Below are positions 21,678 through 32,606 of a stretch of DNA of 64,000 bases, piece after piece. The DNA is from Areca catechu (taxonomy: Eukaryota > Streptophyta > Magnoliopsida > Arecales > Arecaceae), in contig CM038044.1 in assembly GCA_021397845.1 (NCBI GenBank), positions 60,053,851-60,117,850 of the forward strand. The letters are read 5' to 3'. A program made the translations under genes and the position numbers. The notes beneath the pieces were generated by a model, which was not told the origin of the DNA, searched no databases, and saw nothing but the letters and a program-made list of their open reading frames with translations. Within the stretch, counting starts at the first letter, position 1. The number at the start of each line of letters is the position of its first letter.

Positions 21678-24035
21678 TGTAGGGTTCGGTGGCAAGGCGG
21701 AATCATAGATTTCAAAATTTTTTATCTTAATGAAATCTTCACCAAACCTTCAACCCAAAATCTCCTTAAAAGAATTAAAACATATAAGATGTTTATATAA
21801 GATTTAATCTCAAATTAAGATACTAACCTGTATCGCAAAATCCAAACTCTGAATCTCCACCAGGTGCCCAAATGTTCACCCTCCAATGGTGATCCACACA
21901 GAAAAACAATGAAGACAAAATTTCTATTTCTTGGTTCCTCTTCTTGAATTCTTTTTCAAGAATTCAATTCTTGGACCTTTAGGCTGAAATTTTCTTTCTT
22001 GAAAATTTCTTTTTCTTCCTTCTTTCCTCTTCTTGAATTTTCTTCAAGAATTCCCTTTCTTGAATCCCTTTTCTTGAATTGAATTGGAAGAAAAAATTAA
22101 GACAGTCAAAGTCTTAATTCAAGAAAGAAAAGAAGAAAAGATCCTTTCCCTGTTCTTTCCTTTACCGTTCAAGACCTTCTTCTTATTCTTGTTTAGGGTC
22201 AGAGTTTCGACAGAGGATACCTCTGTAAGGGAAACAATACCCAACAAGAACAAGAGGAAGGAGTATTCTGGAGAGGAAGTGAGGGAATTGGATCTCTGAA
22301 CTATGTTGCGTGAAAACCCCCGAGAACCCCAACCCTATTTATAGATCTCAGAGGGGTGTCATCTCGAAACAACGCAACCCTCTGAAACCCCAGGGATCAC
22401 GATCCCTCATTCCTCATGCGTCCCCTCAACCAAAAATCATGATTCTCCGATTGGATTTTCGTTTTTCCGACGAGGAGAACTCTCGGAAAAACTTCAGGAA
22501 GGATCGCGACTTTTGGAGACGGATTTGCGACCGAAAAGTGACGGATCTTTTTCTTAAACTTTTCTGGCCATCAGATCCAGATCCAAGGGCGCCAGACAAG
22601 GATCTGAAACGCCCCTTTTCAGATTTTTTTTTTTTTTTTCTCCGACGTTTTCTTTCTCACGCATTTTAAGAGAAGTCCACGCGCGTGGACTTTTCTTTCT
22701 TGGCGCGCGCGGGTGAGAAGAGGGAGGGGGCGGCTTGGAGAGAGGGTCTCAGTGAACTAAGTTCACTTGGGTTCAGCCATGGGTTAGCCCAATGTCCTAA
22801 AAAATAAATTGGACCTTAATCTGGTTCAATTAGAACCCAATTAAGCCCAATTCGGAACCAAATTCGAATAGAAATTTGGTCTGCAACACATGCTAGTGTG
22901 TTTATCCTGCAAACATGATTTAATTCCAAATTAAATCCTTCATCAATTTTCTTTTGTGTGTGACCCATTGGGTTCCATACCTAGCCAGCAGTAGGTCCGA
23001 GTGCTATTTGACTTAATTCGGTTAGATCTCAACCAAGCCGATTTAGGTCAACTCAAACTAGCTCGACTCGGTCAATTAGAATCTAATTCAAATTGACTGA
23101 TTTGAATTACCATGATTCAATCATATACCTACAAGACAAGATTGACGTCTAGCAACGTATCATGTCTACCCGGAAGATGTGGAATTTTGGTGGAATTACC
23201 AAAATACCCTTCAGTGGTGAGTTACCGGGCAATTCAGTCCTTTGATCAACTTGCATCCCGAATATGATTATGAATATGGATATTTGTCAAATCCAATTTT
23301 CATATTCATCCCTAGCTCAATCTTTATAATGATGATTCATTAATGAACCATTAGAAAATAACTCTAATGTTCATACTTTGATCAAAGGTTTCCTGAATCC
23401 ATCATTTGAAATTAGCTGGATGCTATTCCCTCTTACTAGGGCTAATCAATTCCTTGTTGACCTACTCACAACCTCCATATACAATCCACCATAACCAGTA
23501 TCACCTCGTGCATGACTCAGTGTCATGATTGACTGCGAACCAAAGTATGGATTCATGTATATAAGGTACTATGGTAGTCTCAGGTCAAAGGACCACATGC
23601 ACTACTCCCACTATGAGAATTATCTATTGACAAACAGATAAGGTTCCATTAGATATTCTCAATCTGGATCAAGTCAGTGAACTCATTCTCCAATGAACAC
23701 TCACATCCTAGTATTAGTGTCAAACACAAGTGACTGTGAGATCAGTCACCCTTATTACAAAACATATATAGGATGTGCTGGTCTTGCCGGAAACATTGAT
23801 CCCCAACTCAATGTCCCATCGACCAGGAATATTTTAGATTAGGGTTTTAAGGCTTTAGGTCTCACTGGTATGATCTCATCATAACCCTAGAACCATAGCC
23901 CTAATCTATGGGGTTCATCATAAAATCAAAAAGACACAGCAAATGATGAAAATAATGCCTTTATAAAATGTCAATTCATTGATTTTGGGATCAAAATTAC
24001 AATATTTCAATTGGCTTTCAGGGCACAATCTTTCA
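21678..24035 (-). mobile_element. Solo LTR (probably copia) inserted in copia D
   Basis: It is 2358 bp, bounded by TG...CA and flanked by the perfect 5-bp duplication CTGAT (21673-21677 and 24036-24040). D's protein resumes on the other side, so this is an insertion into D. A TATA box in minus orientation (CTATAAATAGG) at 22334-22344 and a minus-strand start TGAAAGATTGTGCCCTGAAA, similar in layout to LTRs A and C, support minus orientation. There is no internal region, so the element was lost by LTR-LTR recombination. ORFs at 22084-22669 are GC-rich LTR sequence with no recognisable protein. Confidence 0.88.
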
Positions 24036-25952
24036 CTGATCCTTGTCACCCATCATATGCCTTGAATAGCCACTATCAAGATACCATCTTTTCTTCATTT
24101 TCTAGGCTGCAAGGCATTCCTGCAAGAAAATCAAGGAGTTCTTTTAGGTACCCAAGTTAACTTGGGTCCTTGCAGGTTAGCTGAGGTGGTTCCTTTGGGA
24201 ATCCAAATCTTTCTTGATGTATTATGAACATTTCTAATAATATTGCAATTGAAAGCTTTATATCCTAATTTCTTACAGGCAAAACATCTGATTCTAGAAT
24301 TTTGAAATGATTTATACTTTCAAATTCTAGTTGCATGTAGTATAGAAATAGCAGGTTTTGTAATTGAATTTTTTGGAACATATAAGGTAGCTTTTGAAAT
24401 GGAAGTTGAACCTTTTGTCACAAAAGTTTTATGAGAAGCAAACTTGGGAACAAAATCCTTTTGTTTTACAAATGTAGTAGTTGAAATATAATTTGAATTT
24501 GAAGCATTAAAACCTATTCCAGATTTATTATCAGAAATTCTTTGATCTTTAAGAATTATCTCAAGCTTGTTAAAAGATAAAGTTAATTTTTCAACAAGTG
24601 GCTTGAGTTTCTCAACCTCCTTTTTCAGTTCATTATTTTCTTTCAACAAAACATTATTTTTATTATGAAATTCACTATTCTCAGTTTTCAAATCATTACA
24701 TTTTTCAAAAAAGATATGGAGTTCTTTTTGCAATAAAACATTCTTTTCTAAAATTTCTTCTCTTTCTTTGAGTAAAGAATCATTGATATGCTTTAGTGAT
24801 CTAATCTTTACTCTAGCCTTTTTAAATTCAGATAAAAGATCATGAAATGCAAAATTTAACTCATCAAATATAAATTCAATTTGTGTATCGGGAGAAGTTA
24901 CCTTATCCTTGAGATCCATTAGACATAAGTTAGCTATTTTCGTGGTCTCTTCTTCTTCAGTTGAAGTGGAGTCTTCACTGTTGCTCCATGTGGCAACCAT
25001 TACTTTCTTCTTCTTCTTTTTGAAAAATTTCTTTAATTGTGGACAGTCCGGATGAATGTGTCCCGATTTCTTACATTCATAACAGGTGGAGACTTATTCC
25101 TTATCTTCTTCTTTGTCCTTGTCCTTTTCTTTTGAATGCTCTCATCGTTTATGGAATTTCCTATTGTATCTACATTTCTTCTTTTTCATAAACTTTCTGA
25201 ATCTCCTCACGACCATTGCAATGTATTCATCTTCAAGATTGTCTTTGGAGGAGGAGGAGTCATCTTCCATCTCTTCATCATCCTTTGATTCCAATGCAGC
25301 CTTGAATACAATTGTTTTCTTCTTTTTCTGATCATCATCTGTTCTATACTACATGGCTAGTTCGTGTGTGATAAGAGATCCCATTAATTCATCCATTGAT
25401 AAAATGTTCAAGAACTGATCTTAATATTTTCTGTACTAGATCAGCATTTGAGTATACCCTGCCAAGACTTTTCAAACCGTTAATAATATCTATAAATCTA
25501 GTGTACATGACAGAAATACTTTCATCAGGCTCCATCTTTAGTTCATAATTATGCACTAAAAGATTAATCTTTAAAGTTTTCACTTGAGAAGTTCCTTCAT
25601 GGGTTATCTCAAGTTTATCCCAAATTTCCTTTGCTGAGGAGCAAGTGGAAATTCGATTAAACTCACTTGACTTCAAAGCATAGTAAAGCAAGTTCATGGC
25701 TTTGGCGTTCAATTCCCCTAATTTCATGTCGTGTTTATCCCATTCCTCTTCAGGCTTAGGGAAATCCACACCATCAATTTTAATCATGGAAACATGTGGC
25801 CCTTTAAGAATGACCTTCCATAATTGAAAATCAACAGCTTGAATATAGATTTTCATTCATGCTTTCCAATAAGAATAATTTGTGCCTATGAAGAGTGGAG
25901 GTCTATTAGTTGACTGGCCTTCCGCCAAAGATGTACTCATGGGATGAGCCAT
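24036..25952 (-). pseudogene. gag and start of protease of copia D
   Basis: It starts at ATG 25952 (AHPMSTSLAEGQSTNRPPLF), chosen because it precedes the conserved GTNYSYWK motif. A stop follows after 30 codons, then a 155-codon stretch (25856-25389) typical of copia gag (SSAKEIWDKLEITHEGTSQV). A zinc knuckle CYECKKSGHIHPDC (about 25090-25050) and a 226-codon Lys/Glu-rich coiled coil (25000-24320, e.g. NNVLLKENNELKKEVEKLKP) follow. A second Cys-rich stretch CFACKKLGYKAFNC lies near 24280, and the protease-like WYLDSGYSRHM after a frameshift near 24080. The solo LTR cuts it at 24036. Confidence 0.87.
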
Positions 25953-25984
25953 CAATCTTTACTCTAGTATAATCAGAGACACTA

Positions 25985-25995
25985 CTCTGATACCA
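25985..25995 (-). other. Primer binding site of copia D
   Basis: The plus strand reads CTCTGATACCA, minus strand TGGTATCAGAG, complementary to initiator tRNA-Met, two bases inside the LTR end at 25998. Confidence 0.88.
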
Positions 25996-26274
25996 GTTGT
26001 TGCCCAGGTGGCTACCTAAGAGGGGGGTGAATTGGGTCTTTTAAAAAATTTAACGTAGATAATGTGCAATTAAAATTTTCTTTTTAAAGTATTGCATGTT
26101 GTGATGAAGAAATAAATGTAGAAGCTAAAAGAAATCAGAGAATCACAATATAAACACACAAGATTTATAGTGGTTCGGAGCAACCCAGCTCCTACATCCA
26201 CTATCCAAGATGCTACTTAGGTTTTCCACTATATTCACACCCGAATATAGTAGGATTATTTTGCAGGATCACAA

Positions 26275-26455
26275 TCCAAAACATATACACTTTGGTTTTA
26301 CAGGATCACCAAAGAAAACCCAACACCCTTTGGTTTTAAACAGGCTCACCAAAGAAACCTAACTTTGTTTTACCAGGATCACCAAGAACCTAACACTTGG
26401 TTTTTATCAAGGCTCACCAAGAACCTATTTGGTTTTTCAACCAGGCTCACCAATA
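26275..26455. repeat. Imperfect tandem repeat CAGGnTCACCAA in LTR D
   Basis: About five units of the form GGTTTT..CAGG.TCACCAA.GAACCTAAC occur, with spacing varying from about 33 to 45 bp. They lie in the part of the LTR nearest the primer site (R/U5). Confidence 0.7.
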
Positions 26456-26889
26456 ACCCAACAACAATTCAGAAAAAAAATTGAAGTAAATGCAATAATA
26501 AATGACAAACTAAATTTGTCGGATAGTCGTTGGTGCAGCTTGATAGAAATCCACTTGACTTGCACTTGAATAAGCTTTAATTGCTCAATGGCTTCTTCAA
26601 AAGTTGCTTCAAGCTTCATATCAGAGTTGGTGAAGACTTGAATGCTGGCTTGAATGCTCTTGTGCTCTTTCTTTCTTTGGTTGGTTGGATATTTAATGTA
26701 GCTCTCTAAACTTTGAAGAACTTTCAAAAACATGTCTTTAAGATATTCAAATCCTTCAAATATAAGGTCTTCCATCACTCCAAGGCAACTAGCCATTGTA
26801 GACCATTGGGATGTGACTTATGACCATTGGAGCACTTTTTGGCATTCAAAAACAAATTCTAAAACTAGCCATTAGATACCTGAAAGCAA

Positions 26890-27420
26890 TGTTCGAGTCG
26901 ACTCGGATTCCTTCGAGTCGGCTTAGATCCTTCGAGTCGATAGGTTGAGTCGCCAAATCTTCAGTGCAGTCAGCTCTTTGTCTCAGGGTGCAAAACTTCA
27001 CTCTAGATGAGTTGGCTCTTGATATCTCGGGTCGGCTCGAACTTCTTTCTTTGAAAAACATGAACTCGAGGAGTCGGCACTTTTTAGCTTGGGTCGGCTC
27101 TTCTTCTCAAGTTCTTTAAACATCACACTATAAGAGTCGGCTCGATGCAGTTCGGGTCAGCTCGCTTTCTTAGGCTTTCAAAATTAGGTCTGGCAGAGTC
27201 AGCTCTTTCTGGTTCGGGTCGGCTTGCCTGGCTGTTCTCATAAATCTTCAAAAACTAGACTCTGGAGGAGTCGGCTCGGACATAATCCAGTTGACTTAGA
27301 TTCACTAGAGTTGGCTCGATTACTTTCGAGTCAGCCTGGATTGCTGCATTCCAGAATCCTTGCTGCATGCCAATAAGTGGAGTCGGCTCTTCAACATGTT
27401 GGGTCGGCTCGAGCATCTTC
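26890..27420. promoter_or_regulatory. Array of GAGTCGGCTCGA motifs in the U3 of LTR D
   Basis: More than a dozen copies or near-copies of (G/A)GTCGGCTCGA or GAGTCGACTCGG are spaced irregularly over about 530 bp. Clear copies are near 26893, 27026, 27127, 27155, 27270 and 27381. They lie upstream of the presumed promoter on the minus strand. Clustering of a near-palindromic 12-mer suggests protein binding sites; this is inference. Confidence 0.6.
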
Positions 27421-27723
27421 TTCAGGATTTTTATACTTGAACTCAAGGAAGAACTCTCACCAACACTTTTATAATTTTCAATCATACCAACTCAAAATAA
27501 TTTTTATGGCACACAGACTCAGAAGTAACCCTTTTCAAATGATTTTTTCTTAGCTTTTTCATTGGGTTCTTCTTTACAAAAACAAATTACAATACAACTC
27601 AAACAAGAAAACAAAGGTGTAGGAGTTGAAGTTTGAACAATTAACTCATCCTACAAAAACTTGTAAAACACTTAAGAAGTTGTTAGAAATAAATATACAA
27701 GCTCCAATATTTGGTTATCATCA

Positions 27724-28337
27724 AAATCACTTATGGGGTCAATAAAATGGCATCATCTTGTAGCAGTACATACCTTTGTCGGTCACAAATGCGTTGTGCT
27801 CCTTGACCTCTAGGTGCATGTGGATTTGATTGTATCTGGAGAATGCATCCATGAAGCTAAAGAACTTGTGGCCCAAGGTTGCGTCCACCAGCTAGTCAAT
27901 CTTGGGGAGTGTAAAGCTATCCTTCAAGCATGACCAGTTAAGGTCAGTGTAGTCTACATAGATTCTCCACTTTTCAGAAGCTTTCCTGACCATTACCATA
28001 TTAGCAAGCTAGTCAGGATTCTATACCTCGCAGATGAAGCCCGCTGTAAGAAGCTTCTCAACTACTTTATCATTTGCTTTCTGCCACTCCAAGGTGAAGC
28101 TTCTCTTCTTCTGCCACTGGGTAATAGTTGGGATCGACATTCAGCTTATGGGTGATCACTTCTAGAGGGATGCCGGCATACCAACGATGGTCTAGGAGAA
28201 GACATCTGTGTTGGCTCGTAAGAAATCAAACAAACGGGATCTCTCTTCTTCAGGCAGTAGGGCTCCCACCTGCACCATCCTCAAGGGATCCTCTCCTAAG
28301 GGGTAGGACAACAAGGGCTTAATTAGTCGACCCTTCA
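27724..28337 (-). pseudogene. RT fragment of Tat-type gypsy T
   Basis: The minus-strand reading gives HKLNVDPNYYPVAEEKRSFT, VVEKLLTAGFICEV, LANMVMVRKASEKWRIYVDY, TDLNWSCLKDSFTLPKID and FSFMDAFSRYNQIHMHLEVK, ending KGMYCYKMMPF. These are RT blocks of the Tat/Athila branch (VDYTDLN, DAFSGYNQI-like). There is one frameshift and several stops. The YFDD-type motif would follow but is cut by copia D at 27723. The other side is cut by gypsy I at 28338. Confidence 0.82.
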
Positions 28338-29964
28338 TGGTGTGGGCACTAGGATCAAATAGAGGCTCCTCAATCCTCTGTGGATCTCTGATTAGGGTTT
28401 CAATTAATTAGGCCTATAATAAGGCTACAAGCCTGAACTTTTAATTTTGAGTCATGTACTTAGTTCTAATTTTTGTTTTAGCCTTGTATCTTGGCCAATT
28501 TGGTCAAGCTAGGTCAATGGGTCCTATGTTTAGCTGTATTAGTCCAAGCCTATGTCTACTTGATGATTGAGCTCAAGCTGGAGTGGACATTTGAGTCAAG
28601 CCCAGTTGAGGGATCACGCCATCTTCCCCAAGCCATGTTGGATCACCATTTCGGTGATTGGAGCACCCCTTCATCAGTGCCACATAGCAGGAGGGGGTGC
28701 CAAGTCACCATGACACTTGGGTGGCCAAGAGAGAATGGAGGGATTTGAAGTAAATGCTTGTTGGACGCCCATGCTCCAAGCCAACAAATTCCCCTTCCCA
28801 CTCCCCACATCAAGCTTTTTTCCAAAGTAGCTTGGTCGGCCAAGGAAGGCTTATCAAGACAATGGAGCATCCCTTGATCCAAGCCAACCACTTTCTCCCT
28901 TCCCTCCCCATATCAAGCTTCTCTCCATACAAGCATGGTCGGCCAAGGAAGGAGCTTGAAGTCAACCAAGCATCCCATGATCCTTGAAGACAAGATCCTT
29001 ACTTCATGCCCCCACATCAAGCCTTTCTCTATAAAAGTTTGGACGGCCAAGGAAAGAAGCAAAGATCAAGTGGGCACCCATGATTCTTGAAGACATGCTC
29101 CCCTTTTCACTCTCCGAATCAAGCCCTCCACCAAATCAAGGTCGGCCAAGAGAGGATTCCATGAATCAAATTCAGATTTTAGGCACCTTAATGAAGACTT
29201 GTAGAAAATTTTCATTTGAATTTGAATGGGACCTAGGAGCCTATTTAAAGGGCCCTACCCCCCCCTTGTAAATGGTAATGTTGATGAAATGAAAAAAGTT
29301 TGAAAAGTTATTCTTCTAGACTAGGAACTCCGAGAGGGATCACCTTTGTCCTTCAGGACATTGAGGGGTGAGAGGCCCTGAGTTACTATCCTTCTGTGCA
29401 AGCCACCTTCCCACTTTCAAGTTTGGAGGCCATCTGGAAGATCCACCTGGATGCCTAGCAAGAAGAACCTTCTCGACCACCATTCTCAACTTTTGTTCCA
29501 TCCTTTCCTACTTATTTCTTGATGATTTCTAACCCTTCACTTGGGTGCTTGCAGGTCCTCCAAGTGCCACGAACAATGGAGTCGATCTCCTTTGCCTTCA
29601 CGACCATCGAACGAAAAGTCGACAAATCTGCAGGGTTGAAGGCTTGATCCTTCAGGCCACATCTGTGAGAGTGAGTGAACTCGGCATCATGCGCATCAGA
29701 GTTTTTCAAGGTTTGCATCTCTAATCTCCTAAGTAGATATTGATCTAGAGCTAAGTCCTATGGGGTTTCTCAATCTCGGGGTCCTCTCCTTATCTTTGTT
29801 TAGGGGCTATCTTGCATGCTAGAAAGTTCTTATCTTTATAGAATCTCTAGATCTGCTCTTCGCTTATCTTCGAAAATCCTTAAATCCACTAAAACTTAAA
29901 AAAAATTAACAAGAAAAATCATTTGCATCATCCACCTCATCTTGGCATAGTTAGTCCCACATCA
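28338..29964 (+). repeat. 5' LTR of element I
   Basis: It starts TGGTGTGGGCACTAGG and ends CCCACATCA. TATA-like CTATTTAAAG is at 29241-29250, with an AATGAAAAAAG poly(A)-type signal at about 29285. The leader box GAGGGGTGAGAGGCCC at about 29363 is shared with other gypsy LTRs here. It has no genes; ORFs at 28491-28748 and 28754-28987 recur in the 3' LTR because the LTR is duplicated. Confidence 0.88.
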
Positions 29965-29968
29965 AGTC

Positions 29969-29984
29969 TAGTATCAGACCATGG
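29969..29984 (+). other. Degenerate primer binding site of element I
   Basis: TAGTATCAGACCATGG differs at two bases from TGGTATCAGAGCATGG, the initiator tRNA-Met site seen intact in element F. It sits four bases from the LTR end. Confidence 0.75.
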
Positions 29985-30988
29985 TTAGGGCTTAGTTCTC
30001 TTTAAAGTACTTGGATTGAGTGCTTCACCATGGCCGTTCGGTCATAGAAAAAAGTAGGGCTGCAAGACCCTCATATCCCATTCAAAGGAGATTTCCTACG
30101 GTGTGTAAGGGTGTCGATGTGATTGACCCTTGAAGGGGAACACAAGGAGATAGGTTTTAAACCCTAAAGGAAAGTTTTGCATCATTAAAATTTAGCATCT
30201 TTAAAATTTCTGCATTTTTTTTCAACTCAGTATATGGTCTGCTATTTTAGTTGTTTCTGCCTATAGGAACCTCTAATTTTGGTGATTTTTATTTTTCTAG
30301 ATTCCATATATTTGAAATAATTTTTATAATTTTCTCAGATTTTATTATAGTCTATAGAATTTCTACATGCAGGAATACTACCTGAGAACAAATTTGTTAT
30401 GAAATTCCAGCAAGTGCATTTCATCACACTTTCATTTCCCATATAGTTTAAGTTTGCATTTAGGTTCATCTTTTTTATTTCCAACATCTTATTTCTGCTA
30501 ATATATATCAAAATCTAACAACAAAATTTAGATACATTTCATTAGGTCATGTGTATGCCAATATTTTCATAATTAACTTAAGGGCATCAATATCACGAGA
30601 TAAGGGAAGGAGGTTATTACCTTTTCTTAGCCCAAAAACCACCACCCTTGCATTACGAACCTAAGCATAATCTAAAATTAAGTAGCAACCTAATAGCCTA
30701 GGGAAACCCACGAGTCGGGTTTAACCATTTTGGGGAAGCTAGTGCATGCAACCCTTCAATTAGTACCGAGAATCTGCTGTCTAAGGCAAGAGGTCTAGCA
30801 TCAAATGACCTAAGCGATGTTGTGGTTCTTTAATTGGATCCTTACAAAAGAAAGGGGGGCCTCCCACACTCACACCTCTTACCTAGCCGGTGAAAGGCCT
30901 AGTTGTTGTGTTCTGTGTCTTCTACATTGACCCATTTTGATTGAACTCTTAGGTCTAGCAAACCGTAGCACCATTCGTTATGTGTTGC
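29985..30988 (+). other. Untranslated leader of element I
   Basis: About 1 kb without coding capacity. It shows the same succession of short blocks as the leaders of F and E (for example the ACCTCTTACCT(A/G)GCC block at about 30877 here, 43862 in F). It ends at the ATG of the gag remnant. Confidence 0.6.
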
Positions 30989-31297
30989 ATGTCGACTAGG
31001 TTAGGAGTCCCGTATCACCCACATCACTCTCAGTCAGGTTAACCCATGGAGAACAACCTTGAGAATCAACTTAGGCTCATCATTGAGCAGCTTGCCAAGT
31101 TGATCCAAAGAGCTAATAGTTTGAAACAAGGCAAGGAACCCTAGAGAGGACCCGGGAGCCTCACACTGAACCAGAGTTTGAATCACCTCCCCACCCTAAG
31201 AGATTCCCTCAACTTGATCCCTCCTTAGAGGCTGAGCCTAGAAGAGTCCCACACCCTAACCCAGCCCAAGAGGTGAAGGAGACCAAATTAGGAGTTC
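30989..31297 (+). pseudogene. N-terminal gag remnant of element I
   Basis: ATG at 30989 reads STRLGVPYHPHHSQSG then a stop, continuing ENNLENQLRLIIEQLAKLIQ in the same style as the start of E (STRSGVSYHPPPSQ, ENLQSQIKALADQMAQM). A Pro/Arg-rich linker follows. The gag core and zinc knuckles are missing. Confidence 0.65.
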
Positions 31298-31932
31298 ATG
31301 GACAAGGTTAAAAGAGGATCTAGTAGCCTAAAGGAAAGGAAGCCAGGAGTTAACCTGATCAAGGCCAAGGAGTTAGAGAAGGAGATTACTGAGGGAATCC
31401 CTGCCACTAAAGAGATTCATGAATTGATCCAAAGAAAACACCCTCAAGAAGTAGTTGAGGCTCTGAAAGAGTTTGAAGATGTTTTACCCAATGATTTACT
31501 TGATCAATTACCACCTCTGAGGGACATCCAGCATGCTATAGACTTGGTCCCATGATCCTCTTTAACAAACCTTCCTCACTATGGGATTAACCTTACCGAG
31601 CCCCAAGAACTACCGAAACAAGTGGACCATATGACACCCATAGATTAATATTCAAATCTTAAGGTGATCCTGAGTAACCAAGGTCTGTTTCATGCTTTCC
31701 ATAAGTTATCCCAAGACTCAGATTCCTATTTCCTACCCTTTCCTGAGTCTACACATATTTCTAAAGCCATTAGGTTACATTTTATTGAGATCACCAGGTT
31801 GCATGAACCCTTAGAGCCCATCGCATTTGCGACCTACTTTTGGAAGACCTTATGGCATTTGCTAGGAATGCATGATAAATTCTCATGTGCATACCAAACT
31901 AGGGTCAAACCTAGAGAGCCTATAGTCTATTA
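31298..31932 (+). pseudogene. Chimeric remnant in I: protease-RT linker, RT start, integrase relic
   Basis: 31298-31555 (85 codons) reads KPGVNLIKAKELEKEITEGI and LKEFEDVLPNDLLDQLPPLR, homologous to the linker and first RT residues of G1 (1690-1905). After stops it passes into SYFLPFPEST, AIRLHFIEITRLHEPLEPIA and FATYFWKTLWHLLGMHDKFS (31664-31930), a divergent integrase-core piece shared with E, F, G and H. The RT catalytic core and RNase H are deleted between them. Confidence 0.75.
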
Positions 31933-32041
31933 GGTTTAGGCCCAAAGAGTCTAATAAAATTATTCTCAATAAGAATGCATAGTTGAGTCTACATTTTGTA
32001 TCATGTTAGAATTCTGTATTAAGTACAAAATTTAAAATAAT

Positions 32042-32606
32042 TTGGCTGATTCCCAAAAGAGAGCCAAAGAGTTTGACCAAGGGGATTTTGTAATGGTTAG
32101 GCTTAGGCCTGAACGGTTTCTACCAGGAACCATTAAGAAACTTCATGCTTGTGGAGCTGGCCCCTTTAGAGTGATGAGGAGAGTTGGCCCTAATGCCTAT
32201 GTGCTTGAGCTACCCCCAGATTATGGCATTAGCTCGACTTTCAATATCTCAGACTTAGTCGAGTATAGGTAACCGGCTAACATACCCAACGAGCCATTTA
32301 GGCCTGACCTTTTATTTGAGAGTGAACCTGACCCAGAGTGTCCACCTCCAATTTTACCTGAGAGAGAAGAGTGGATCGAGCATGTCCTGGATGACCAAGC
32401 TATCACCACCCGAGGCAAAGGCTATCAGCATTACTTGGTCCAATGGCAAGGCCGACCAGAGTCCGATGATTCATGGATTACCTAAGAGGACTTGCAGTGC
32501 CTCGACCCCTACCTTCTGGAGAAGTATCAAAGCCAAATCAACCCTTACTCGAAAGGGTCGAGTTCCTCCCACCCCGAGAGAACTGGTATGGGTACTAGGA
32601 ATTGAC
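32042..32606 (+). pseudogene. GPY/F-like segment and chromodomain of element I
   Basis: It reads GDFVMVRLRPERFLPGTIKK, GAGPFRVMRRVGPNAYVLEL and FNISDLVEYR, then a stop, then HVLDDQAITTRGKGYQHYLV, QWQGRPESDDSWIT, stop, EDLQCLDPYLLEKYQSQ. This is the same domain pair as G1 4175-4774, and the frame again runs across the polypurine tract into the LTR. Only two or three stops break it, so it is better preserved than the rest of the element. Confidence 0.82.

Larger units (their letters stand above)
17313..27723 (-). mobile_element. SIRE-like Ty1/copia element D, right (5') part
   Basis: From high to low coordinate: 5' LTR, primer site, gag with coiled coil and zinc knuckle, protease, integrase, RT, RNase H, spacer, extra ORF. 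The gag type (RPPLFIGTNYSYWKA at the start, then long coiled coil) and the additional downstream ORF suggest the SIRE/Maximus group. It is split by a solo LTR at 21678-24035 and by copia B at 17312. D itself interrupts the RT of gypsy T at 27723/27724. Confidence 0.85.
25998..27723 (-). repeat. 5' LTR of copia D
   Basis: It is 1726 bp, TGATGATAACC... (27723) to ...GGGCAACA (25998) on the minus strand. It contains five imperfect tandem units of about 40 bp built on CAGGMTCACCAA (26275-26455) in the transcribed part. Upstream is an array of GAGTCGGCTCGA motifs (26890-27420). A weak TATA-like ATTAAATATC lies near 26688-26697. There are no genes. Confidence 0.82.

Noticed and set aside
22310..22669. 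119-codon plus-strand ORF and its neighbour at 22084-22299
   Set aside because: They lie inside the solo LTR 21678-24035, have no recognisable domain and a composition driven by Lys/Phe-rich runs; the TATA box of the LTR is on the other strand.
26275..26455. Regularly spaced repeats in LTR D as a CRISPR-like array
   Set aside because: Units are imperfect, spacing varies, there are no unique spacers of constant length, and the context is a plant copia LTR.
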